The notes beneath the pieces were generated by a model that worked only from the letters and a program-made list of their open reading frames with translations, did not search any database and had not been told where the DNA came from. A stretch of DNA of 64,000 nt from JAVVTQ01 sp036653595 (GTDB taxonomy: Bacteria; Bacillota; Clostridia; Oscillospirales; Ruminococcaceae). Where the stretch lies: positions 1-64,000 of the forward strand of contig JAVVTQ010000003.1 of NCBI GenBank assembly GCA_036653595.1, written 5' to 3'. Each line of letters opens with the position of its first letter. Positions within the stretch are counted from its first letter, which is position 1. A program made the position numbers and the translations under genes. Below are positions 24,862 through 32,470 of this stretch, piece after piece.

Positions 24862-25983
24862 TCAGCCAAGCTTTATCCAGTAATTGCCGCTTTCGAGTTC
24901 CTTTTGCATGTCTTTCGAGTCCGGGCTTTGATATACGTTTTGCATCGGATAAGTGTCAAAAGTATTTCCAATCGGTTTGCAGTAGGCATACCAGCAATTT
25001 TGTCCTGAATGATAAACAAGCCTTGCTTTCCACTGGTCATTTGAGGAGCTGTCCCTCACCGCATAAAATACAGTGTCTGTGATGAGGCCGCCCGCGGTGA
25101 AATAGTATGGCCTGACAGAGAGCGTTGTCATATTTGAAAGTGCGCTGTAAAGAGAGTCAGCCTCTTTTGTCCCAACAAGCTTTAACGGCTCCAGCTTTGT
25201 CTTATCGAAGAGCGGATACGCGCCGCCATATTTTTTGAGCAGCAGCGTGTAAAAGTTGTCGCGCGTCGGAGTTGTGTTCGAAATGCCATAGGTGTTCATA
25301 ATCCGCTGTCTTGCTGCTTTCCACTCTGGGCTGTTGTATTTGGCATTTTTGTAGTCGCTGAGAAGAAGCTTGTACTGTGAGTTTAGAATATATGTGCGGT
25401 GCAGCATTTCATTGGCAACCGCATCGTCGAGTGAGCCGCCAAGCGGGAGGTCATTGCTGTCGAACATAATAACAGGATTGGTTTTGTCGGCGGTGTCGCC
25501 ATCGATATAATTTTCGTCGAGTCCCATGTTGACAAGCTTGAAAGTTGAGCCTGTGCGATAGGTGGGGCGTGTTTCTGTGGAAAAATAGACGAGAACTTCA
25601 ACGTGAAGCTGCTTTTTTTCGGCGTCTGTGCCGACATGTATCTCGATGCGGTGTCCGCGGTAGAATTCCTCGCCATACAAATCCTCAAAGCTCGGCGAAG
25701 ATTGTAAATACATGAGCTTGCCGTCTTCGACGGTGATGGCCTCGGTATATGTGTTGGCAGTGCCGTTGTCGGCAATTTTGACATGCGTGGCATATGTCAG
25801 CCTGTCCTCGATGAAACGGTAAACAGCATCGCCGACATATTTCTCTATGTTAGTCTGAACACTGTGTCCAAAAAAATTGCTTCCGGACAAAATCATAGCC
25901 GCAGTAATGGCGAAGACGAGAGAGATGAGTGCGAGTGTGACTATTGTCTCTACCAGCGTCATGCCTTTTTTATTAAGCTTCAA
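24862..25983 (-). CDS. Large prepilin-like protein (PilW/GspJ-type minor pilin)
   Basis: About 373 residues from TTG 25983, preceded by GGAAAGGCGGG; longer frames have no ribosome site. The N-terminus KLNKKGMTLVETIVTLALISLVFAI is a class III prepilin signal: cleavage by PilD after Gly, then Met1 and the conserved Glu5. The C-terminal domain is large for a pilin, which fits a minor pilin at or near the tip. The globular part has no motif I can name. Confidence 0.8.
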   Translation of the reverse strand: MKLNKKGMTLVETIVTLALISLVFAITAAMILSGSNFFGHSVQTNIEKYVGDAVYRFIEDRLTYATHVKIADNGTANTYTEAITVEDGKLMYLQSSPSFEDLYGEEFYRGHRIEIHVGTDAEKKQLHVEVLVYFSTETRPTYRTGSTFKLVNMGLDENYIDGDTADKTNPVIMFDSNDLPLGGSLDDAVANEMLHRTYILNSQYKLLLSDYKNAKYNSPEWKAARQRIMNTYGISNTTPTRDNFYTLLLKKYGGAYPLFDKTKLEPLKLVGTKEADSLYSALSNMTTLSVRPYYFTAGGLITDTVFYAVRDSSSNDQWKARLVYHSGQNCWYAYCKPIGNTFDTYPMQNVYQSPDSKDMQKELESGNYWIKLG

Positions 25984-26021
25984 TGAATACCCGCCTTTCC
26001 ACAGACGGCCGCAAGGCCCTG

Positions 26022-26339
26022 TCAATATGGCACAAAAATGTTGTAGCACACGCCTGTGCTGTCGTCTACGAACTCTATAACACGGCCTTTGATAGATACG
26101 TTTTTGCCGTTGTCACAAGAAAAAATGATATTTTTGTCAATGCCTGGGTCAGAAACAGTCGCATTTTCGACTTTTGAGGTCAGCTGCTGCGCGGCATTGT
26201 GCAAGTCCTGTCCGCGCCGAATGAGCGACGCAACTGTCAGAAAGCCGGTGGCCATCATCACGGAGACTATCGAAACAATAGCGATGGAAACGATGACTTC
26301 AACCAACGTCATGCCTTTTTTACATGTCAGCTTTTTCAA
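26022..26339 (-). CDS. Small type IV prepilin (minor pilin)
   Basis: 105 residues. The N-terminus is KKGMTLVEVIVSIAIVSIVSVM with cleavage after Gly and Glu5 present. The globular part is short and has two cysteines (FSCDNGK and TGVCYNIF) that could form a disulfide outside the cell. It starts with TTG at 26339 with only a weak ribosome site, so coupling to the gene before it is likely (five bases apart). Confidence 0.82.
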   Translation of the reverse strand: MKKLTCKKGMTLVEVIVSIAIVSIVSVMMATGFLTVASLIRRGQDLHNAAQQLTSKVENATVSDPGIDKNIIFSCDNGKNVSIKGRVIEFVDDSTGVCYNIFVPY

Positions 26340-26344
26340 GATAT

Positions 26345-27559
26345 CTAATCGGCACCTTTCGTGTATTTTGAGAGTACGTATCCGGCAGGAAGCAGCTTTG
26401 AGGCGGCAGCAGGTGCCTCAGTTGCAAGAAGAAACCCGTTGTCGGCACTAAAGGTGCCTGTGTATATGTCGCCTGTGACCGTCATGGATTCGCACGATAC
26501 AGAGGATTTGTCCGTCCCATAAACGGACAGCTTCACATCCTCGTTCTTTGCTTTTAAATTGAGCGTTGCGTTGTCGCGGAGAACAAAGACAATTTTTGAG
26601 TCCTTTGCAAGGTTGAACGATTCTATGTTTAGGGTGACGTCCGAGTTGACACAGACATACACAGTGCCAGAACCGGTCGATGTGAGCTTTTCGATAGTCA
26701 GCTCCTGTGCAGCGAGCTTTGAGATGAGGTAGTACCCATCGGCAGAGGGCGAAGAATCCACAATAAATTCCTTTTCAACAGACGCACCGATGAGGTACTG
26801 GTTGGGTCCGGAATCGAAATCATATTTTACGTCGGGCACTGTCACGGGGTCAATCACATTTGTTATCGAGTCCACCGTCGAGCGCATGACGGATGACGGC
26901 ACGTTTACAATTCTCCTCGCGACTATGGACTGGGGAAGTTTTTGCAAAGAGCCGACAAAGGTCACGGAATCTGACAGGATGCTGCCGCTTACATAGCCTG
27001 CGGAATAAAGGCTGAGCGGCATGTCGATTGAGAAAAAATTCCCGCTGACACGCGCGGAAAGCTGAGCCGCGGTGCTGTCATAGAGATAGATATCCCCTTG
27101 TACGGCAAAAGCGGAGTTTGGGGCAAGATTGCGCGTGTAAAGGCCACCGGAAAAGTTGTAGACCTCTGCATACATTCGAGTGACCCTTGCTGTAAAGGAG
27201 GCTGTCTGCTCCAAATATTTGGTCGTGGCAGTGACTGTGATGACATCGTCGGAGACGCGCTTTATCTGAGCCGTGCATTTTCCCATTTCCGGCGGAAATG
27301 AGATGTCGGAATTGATTGTGTCTCCGACCTTCTTCGGCATCAGAAGCGCGTCCTCGCTGACCAGTTTTTTTGCCAGAGAAACCGCGGCGCTCCTTGAAGT
27401 GAAATATGCCTGCCTGTCTTCATAATATCGAAGACTGCGCTGATGGTAGGAATATGCGATTGTCAGAGCTGCGACGACAAAAGCCGTCAGCATTGCGAGA
27501 ACGATGACGGACCAGATTATTGCCGAGCCGTTTTTGTCCTTGATGGCATTTCTACTCAT
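26345..27559 (-). CDS. PilX/GspK-like tip minor pilin lacking Glu5
   Basis: About 404 residues; two adjacent ATG codons (27562 and 27559) follow GGAGG, and the second has better spacing. The N-terminus DKNGSAIIWSVIVLAMLTAFVVAALTIAYSY has the prepilin cleavage Gly and a hydrophobic helix, but position 5 is Trp and not Glu. GspK and PilX-type pilins, which sit at the filament tip, also lack Glu5. The outer domain is long and rich in beta strands and Ser/Thr. It lies between pilO and two other prepilins. Confidence 0.75.
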   Translation of the reverse strand: MSRNAIKDKNGSAIIWSVIVLAMLTAFVVAALTIAYSYHQRSLRYYEDRQAYFTSRSAAVSLAKKLVSEDALLMPKKVGDTINSDISFPPEMGKCTAQIKRVSDDVITVTATTKYLEQTASFTARVTRMYAEVYNFSGGLYTRNLAPNSAFAVQGDIYLYDSTAAQLSARVSGNFFSIDMPLSLYSAGYVSGSILSDSVTFVGSLQKLPQSIVARRIVNVPSSVMRSTVDSITNVIDPVTVPDVKYDFDSGPNQYLIGASVEKEFIVDSSPSADGYYLISKLAAQELTIEKLTSTGSGTVYVCVNSDVTLNIESFNLAKDSKIVFVLRDNATLNLKAKNEDVKLSVYGTDKSSVSCESMTVTGDIYTGTFSADNGFLLATEAPAAASKLLPAGYVLSKYTKGAD

Positions 27560-27576
27560 CATTATCCTCCGGGTCT

Positions 27577-28143
27577 TTACGCATCGAACATATAGACGAA
27601 AATGTCAAACGTGAAATTACTTGTCGACTCATCGTTGCTTTGAGTGGTGGAGAAGCTTGTGACGCGCAGTGACTTGTTTGCCGCCATAGCGTCTATAAAT
27701 GCAAGAAACTGACTGTGTGTTCCGGAGCAGGCAAGTGTGACGCGGGTCATTGAAATCGGCGCGCTTGCCAAAAACTCGGATGGGGCAAAAGCCGACACCG
27801 TTGTCTCTTCCGGATCTGAAATAATCAGTTCTATCGGCAGAAGACCGGAGGATGTGGCCACGGAGGTTATTTCGCGGTCTATGTCAAAGCTGCGCATTGT
27901 CGGATAAAAGCCGAGAAAAACATCATTCACTTCTGCTTCCAGCGGCGGCAGCGAGGATTTTAGAGAATCGAGACTCTCACAGCCCGCGCGCATTTCTGCG
28001 CTTACAGCCGAGGCTTCATCGAGGCTGACGCTTATCTCGTCATTTTTGGCTATGAGCAGATTAATTCCCAGAAGAAACCCGGTGACGAGCAAAAACAGTG
28101 CGAGGAAATAGAGCAGTTTCTTTTCGCGTTTTGTCAGACTCAT
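27577..28143 (-). CDS. pilO: PilO-like inner membrane pilus assembly protein
   Basis: 188 residues: a short cytosolic start, one membrane helix (LLYFLALFLLVTGFLLGINLL), a coiled-coil stretch and a ferredoxin-like domain. Overlap with the preceding pilN gene (ATGA) and gene order M-N-O identify it more than sequence does. PilN and PilO link PilM to the pilus in the cell envelope. Confidence 0.78.
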   Translation of the reverse strand: MSLTKREKKLLYFLALFLLVTGFLLGINLLIAKNDEISVSLDEASAVSAEMRAGCESLDSLKSSLPPLEAEVNDVFLGFYPTMRSFDIDREITSVATSSGLLPIELIISDPEETTVSAFAPSEFLASAPISMTRVTLACSGTHSQFLAFIDAMAANKSLRVTSFSTTQSNDESTSNFTFDIFVYMFDA

Positions 28144-28742
28144 TTTGCATTACCGTCCTTCGAAATTTCCGAGCCCTTGCATATGCAGCTGATGGTAAAC
28201 TGATATGGGCCGTCTGCGCCGCCCTTGAAGTAGCCGGTGTATCCGATGTTGTCAAATATGCCCAGCTGCTCGAGCTTCTGAGCAAAATTTGCCACGTTCT
28301 CGACGCCGGCGGAGCTTCCCAATATTTGAAAAACAGCTGTCTCTTCGGTGTATTCGTAAGACTCCACAATCGTTTTGCCGCAGGAGGCTTCGACTTTTTC
28401 AAAAAGCTTGCTGTCGATGGCGGGAAAGGTTGAGAGTGCCTGTCGAGTGGTGCGCATTGTATCGAGCTTGACCAACAAATCTGTTTTCTTTGCGTCAAGC
28501 TTCTTGTAATCATCATATTTTGCAATGACCGACGGGTCACTTGCATACGACAACTCCTCGCTCAGGCGCGATTTGTTTACACAGAGCTTTATGAAAAAGC
28601 CGCCGAGAATCACGCAGAACACGGCGAGGAGAGCGATGAGAGGTGCGAGCAGCTTCAGCTTTTTTTGTTTTTTGCCTGACATTGCCGGCTTTTTGTTGTA
28701 GGCACTGTAAAAATCAATTCTTTTTGACGCCATTCTATTCAT
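28140..28742 (-). CDS. pilN: PilN-like pilus assembly protein
   Basis: 200 residues from ATG 28742 with GAGGTG upstream. It starts with a cytosolic NRMASKRIDFYSAYN segment, where PilN binds PilM, followed by a membrane helix at about 34-57 and a coiled coil. The outer domain has two cysteine-containing strands near the end (TISCICKGSE). Placement between pilM and pilO supports the call. Confidence 0.78.
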   Translation of the reverse strand: MNRMASKRIDFYSAYNKKPAMSGKKQKKLKLLAPLIALLAVFCVILGGFFIKLCVNKSRLSEELSYASDPSVIAKYDDYKKLDAKKTDLLVKLDTMRTTRQALSTFPAIDSKLFEKVEASCGKTIVESYEYTEETAVFQILGSSAGVENVANFAQKLEQLGIFDNIGYTGYFKGGADGPYQFTISCICKGSEISKDGNAK

Positions 28743-28750
28743 ATCGCACC

Positions 28751-29650
28751 TCAATATCCCAGCAGATTTCCGGCACAATAGAAATATTGAGCCGTTGGAA
28801 AGGCAGTTTTGGCATCAGTTGAAATCTCGGCGCACTGTGGGAATAGCTGTGTTCTGATTTGCAGTGACATCGTCACATATTCACAAAGTGAGACTATCTC
28901 CGAAGACCCATCGCCGACTGTGCTTCCGGCAAAATATACGTCTGAAATATCCGCACCGGTTTTTTGCGCGGCATTGAACTGAGAGAGCGAGGAAATAAGC
29001 TGGGTTATTTCATTTGCAAATTCCCCGGAGCCAAAAGTGGAATAGAATCTGGCGTGATTGAATATCTTGAGGTCGCCGCCGACAAAAAGTGCCAGATTGA
29101 CGCTGTTTGTGTCGAGCGCGGCCAGAATGCAGGTCTTGCTGCGAATATCTTTTGTTTTCGCCAACCTTACGACTGAGGCTGCCGCCACATCGATGGACTC
29201 GATTTTGATGTCAAGCTCTCGAAACAGATTTACATAGCCCTCAATAAAGGATTTTTCCGCCGCACTTGCAAGAACAAAGCCCGCACCCTTGCCTCCAAGC
29301 GGCATGTAGTCATACAGAAGAGCGTCGCGGACATCGCTCACATCGGCAAATTCGCTCTCGACAAATTTGAGCATATTATCCCGCGAGAGCGACGGCGTCT
29401 GGATTTTCTTTGTCAAAACGCTGACGCTGTCCACAACGATGTTAACTTTGGAAAATGCCTTCGCACCCAGCTTAGCTTTCAATTCATCGAAGCCGGATTT
29501 GACAGCGGATTCGTTTATGACGACACCGTTTACAACAGCATCGGGACGGAGCTTTGCGCTGTGCCAAGACAAGGCCTTAAAGCCGCCTTTAGAGCAATTT
29601 CCGCAGACGGCTTGAATGCAGCTGCTTGAAATATAGACTGTTGTTTTCAT
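28751..29650 (-). CDS. pilM: PilM-like actin-fold pilus assembly protein
   Basis: 299 residues, cytosolic, with the outline of the PilM/FtsA actin fold: a start strand TTVYISSSCIQAVCG, KVNIVVDSVSVLTKKI, an AALDTNSVNLALFVGG phosphate-binding-like strand and DVYFAGSTVG. Identity to PilM is inferred from fold outline and gene order. PilM binds PilN and couples the ATPases to the membrane complex. Confidence 0.78.
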   Translation of the reverse strand: MKTTVYISSSCIQAVCGNCSKGGFKALSWHSAKLRPDAVVNGVVINESAVKSGFDELKAKLGAKAFSKVNIVVDSVSVLTKKIQTPSLSRDNMLKFVESEFADVSDVRDALLYDYMPLGGKGAGFVLASAAEKSFIEGYVNLFRELDIKIESIDVAAASVVRLAKTKDIRSKTCILAALDTNSVNLALFVGGDLKIFNHARFYSTFGSGEFANEITQLISSLSQFNAAQKTGADISDVYFAGSTVGDGSSEIVSLCEYVTMSLQIRTQLFPQCAEISTDAKTAFPTAQYFYCAGNLLGY

Positions 29651-29673
29651 ACTTTGCGCCTTTCACATTAAAA

Positions 29674-30870
29674 TCAGAGGCCGTAGCCCTCGCCGAGATT
29701 GCTGTACAAGGAGAGAATGGGCAGCATGACCGATATCATTACAAACCCTATTATCACAGCCATGATGATTATCATTATAGGTTCTACCAGTGCGGTCAGC
29801 CGTGTCATCGCCTGTTCTGAATCATAGTCGAAGGACTCGGCAATCGAGGTCAGCATATAGTCGAGATTTCCGGATTCCTCGCCGATTGCGATGGTGGAGG
29901 CGAGCTTTGTGTCAAAGCCATCGACTTTGGAAATTGCATTGGACAGCGATTCGCCGTTGCTTACCTCGGACAGCAAAAAGTCGAACTGTGAGGCTATATA
30001 TGTGTTGCCAATAGTGTCTCTTGTGCATTGAAGAGCGTTTAGAATGGTCAGCCCGCTTGAATAGAGGGCGCTGAGTGTTCTCGCAAAGCGCGATGTGTAT
30101 ATGACTTTGAGGAGCTTGCCGACCACGGGCAGAGAGAGCTTTAGCTTGTCAAGAAAGAGCTTGACGGCGGGAATGCGGATGAGAAAGCTTATCCCGAGGA
30201 CAAACGCCAAAATGGCGATGAGTATGACAGTGCCATAATCGCGCAGAGCGTTGCTGATGGCCAGGACAAATCGCGTCGGTCCCGGCAATTCGATGCCCTC
30301 AAAAAGCGTAAAAAAGCGCGGAAGCACAAAATTGAAAACGAGCAGCACGATGATTACGGTCAGGCATAACAAAATCAGCGGATAAAACGCCGCACTTTTA
30401 ATCCGTGAATTCAGGCGGTGTTCCTTTTCATACTGAATTGCCATGCGCGCCGCAGTCTTGTCCATTTGGCCGCTTGACTCGCTGGCTCGAAAAGCGTTGA
30501 CGAGCAGAGAGGGGAAGCTGCCGTTTGTTTCAAGCGCCGAGGACAGCGGTTCTCCGCGCTGAAGGGCTGAATATATACTTGTATAAACTGACCGAACGCG
30601 GCTGTTCATATCGCGTCCGAGCATGATTTTTACCGATCGAATTAATGGCACGCCTGCCGAAAGCATTGCGGAAAGCTGGCGACAAAACTCGGCGATTTCA
30701 ACAGTTTTGAGCTTTTTGTCCTGTGTTTCATCGTCGGACACCGAAAAATCCAAAAGATGCAGGCCGTTCGACGAGAGCTGCTCGCGCAGCAGATTTTCAT
30801 CATATGACTCGTGCTTGCCTTTTTTGATTTTTCCTGTGGCGGTGGACGCGCGGTAATGATAAGTTGGCAT
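29674..30870 (-). CDS. pilC: Type IV pilus inner membrane platform protein
   Basis: 398 residues with two GspF/PilC repeats. The first has FCRQLSAMLSAGVPLIRSVKIM and the second FARTLSALYSSGLTILNALQ, each followed by membrane helices (PLILLCLTVIIVLLVFNFVLPRF and IMIIIMAVIIGFVMISVMLPIL). It anchors PilB and PilT under the growing pilus. The start ATG has AGGGTGA upstream. Confidence 0.94.
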   Translation of the reverse strand: MPTYHYRASTATGKIKKGKHESYDENLLREQLSSNGLHLLDFSVSDDETQDKKLKTVEIAEFCRQLSAMLSAGVPLIRSVKIMLGRDMNSRVRSVYTSIYSALQRGEPLSSALETNGSFPSLLVNAFRASESSGQMDKTAARMAIQYEKEHRLNSRIKSAAFYPLILLCLTVIIVLLVFNFVLPRFFTLFEGIELPGPTRFVLAISNALRDYGTVILIAILAFVLGISFLIRIPAVKLFLDKLKLSLPVVGKLLKVIYTSRFARTLSALYSSGLTILNALQCTRDTIGNTYIASQFDFLLSEVSNGESLSNAISKVDGFDTKLASTIAIGEESGNLDYMLTSIAESFDYDSEQAMTRLTALVEPIMIIIMAVIIGFVMISVMLPILSLYSNLGEGYGL

Positions 30871-30894
30871 AAGATTTCACCCTGCTATAAAGCA

Positions 30895-31665
30895 TTATTT
30901 GAATAAACCGAGATAAAAAGATAAAATGTTGCTTCCAAAAAACATTGAGACAATAATTCCTGCGCAAAGAAATGGTCCAAAGGCGAACTGCGTTTTGCGC
31001 ACGGCTTTTTTTGCCGCCAGAAGATAGACGGCATAGCCGCCGCCCAACAGTATTGCGACAAATGATGCGAGCAGCGTCATTTCCCAGCCGAGTATAAAGC
31101 CCGAGACGGCAATCAGCTTTATGTCGCCTCCGCCAAAGCATCCTGGTATCAGCATCGTGAGCAAAAACATTGGCAGGCTTATACAAACAAAACCGATAAT
31201 CCTAGAGGTCAGACTGACACCTGTGTCAAGAAAAGGAAAGAAAGCGGCAACAGCCGCCAAAAAAAGGATGAGTCCATTTGGAATTTCCATGGTGTCCGCA
31301 TCAATAAAAGCAATTGCAATTATAGCGCAGATTGCCGCGAATTCAAAGATATCGGAAACCTCCATACCGCCTTGCCATACGCACAAAACCGCGAAAATTC
31401 CGCCGAGCAGCTCGACTTGCGGATAGCGCGCGGAGATGGGGGCCTTGCAGTATCGGCACTTGCGGCAAAGAAAAAGCCAACTGAATACGGGGAAAAGGTC
31501 GAGCGCTGTCAGCGGATGCCCACACTTTGGGCAAAAAGAGCGGCCCTTTACTATGGAAATTTTGCGGGGCACCCTGTAGATTACGACATTTACAAAGCTG
31601 CCAAAGCAAGAGCCGACCAAAAAGAAATAGCCGTATATCAGAGCATCCTGTAAAATATAAGCCAT
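30895..31665 (-). CDS. pilD: Prepilin leader peptidase/N-methyltransferase
   Basis: 256 residues, multi-span membrane protein of the A24 family. Near the start is the zinc-binding set CPKCGHPL ... CRKCRYC. The two catalytic aspartates sit in AFIDADTMEIPNG and FGGGDIKLIA. It cuts prepilins after Gly and methylates the new N-terminus. Four prepilin genes in the same operon are its likely substrates. Confidence 0.94.
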   Translation of the reverse strand: MAYILQDALIYGYFFLVGSCFGSFVNVVIYRVPRKISIVKGRSFCPKCGHPLTALDLFPVFSWLFLCRKCRYCKAPISARYPQVELLGGIFAVLCVWQGGMEVSDIFEFAAICAIIAIAFIDADTMEIPNGLILFLAAVAAFFPFLDTGVSLTSRIIGFVCISLPMFLLTMLIPGCFGGGDIKLIAVSGFILGWEMTLLASFVAILLGGGYAVYLLAAKKAVRKTQFAFGPFLCAGIIVSMFFGSNILSFYLGLFK

Positions 31666-31706
31666 CTGTTACATCCTTGCGGTTAATCGGAAAAATCCTT
31701 GCTTAT

Positions 31707-31740
31707 AGGCTGTGCCGCCCCGAATGGGACGGCACAGCCT
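31707..31740 (-). other. Hairpin between pilA and pilD
   Basis: A 15-bp stem with one mismatch (31707-31721 with 31726-31740) lies just after pilA. A T-run occurs only about 12 bases later on the minus strand. It probably acts as a partial terminator or decay block, letting pilin be made in excess over the assembly proteins. Confidence 0.6.
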
Positions 31741-31756
31741 ACGGCAACCTATAAAT

Positions 31757-32197
31757 TTAGAATATAACTTGGTGTTTGTCGGTGGGAGTGGTTTTTGGGT
31801 CAACCGCAAAGCCGTAGACAGGAGGATTCCCGTGTATGTAATAGAGATACTTGTGCGAGTCAAACTCACACAAAATGAAGCAAACCTTGTGGGTCGCCTT
31901 GTCATAATGAATCTCCGCCTTATAGCCCGAGTCGTCGGCTCGTATCTCGGCAAGCTCCATTATATCCTGACGCATATTGGAGGGGTCTGTTTTTTCACCG
32001 TACGCCTCCGACACGATTGTCTGAGCTGCAAGCAGCACGTTGCGGGCTTTTACAAGTCCCGTTTTTTCATTTGCCTTGTCAATCCAACCGGTCATTGTAG
32101 GTATCATAATTGCCGCAAGTATAGCGAGTATTACGAGAACCACGATAACTTCGACAAGTGTGAAGCCTTTATTGTTTTTTCTAAAAAGTCTAAACAT
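31757..32197 (-). CDS. pilA: Major type IV pilin
   Basis: 146 residues. The leader MFRLFRKNNKG is cut after Gly; the mature protein begins FTLVEVIVVLVILAILAAIMIPTM with Glu5 and the usual hydrophobic helix. First place in the operon, the smallest classic pilin and the hairpin after it mark it as the main pilus subunit. GGAGA precedes the ATG. Confidence 0.9.
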   Translation of the reverse strand: MFRLFRKNNKGFTLVEVIVVLVILAILAAIMIPTMTGWIDKANEKTGLVKARNVLLAAQTIVSEAYGEKTDPSNMRQDIMELAEIRADDSGYKAEIHYDKATHKVCFILCEFDSHKYLYYIHGNPPVYGFAVDPKTTPTDKHQVIF

Positions 32198-32277
32198 CTT
32201 GAATTCTCCTTTATTTGATTTCAGGTCATGTGATTTATCGGCGTATTTTGCCTTGATATTACATTTAAAGCTATTTT

Positions 32278-32306
32278 ATTATAAAATATTTTGACACTTT
32301 AAGCAA
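32278..32306 (-). promoter_or_regulatory. Promoter of the type IV pilus operon
   Basis: On the minus strand TTGCTT (32306-32301), a 17-base spacer and a perfect TATAAT (32283-32278) lie about 80 bases ahead of pilA. No riboswitch fold that I recognise is seen in the leader. Confidence 0.65.
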
Positions 32307-32470
32307 CATTTTCTGCAAAAAACGAGCAATACTTTCATAATTTTCATTTTTTAAGCGAAGTATGTCGAAATTTGCGGCGAAATCGGCTTTTAGTCGCATA
32401 GGATAAGAGAAAAGCACCGTAAAAACCCATTGCATACGGCAGAAAGTGAAGATTTGCAGTAAAAGAGCTG

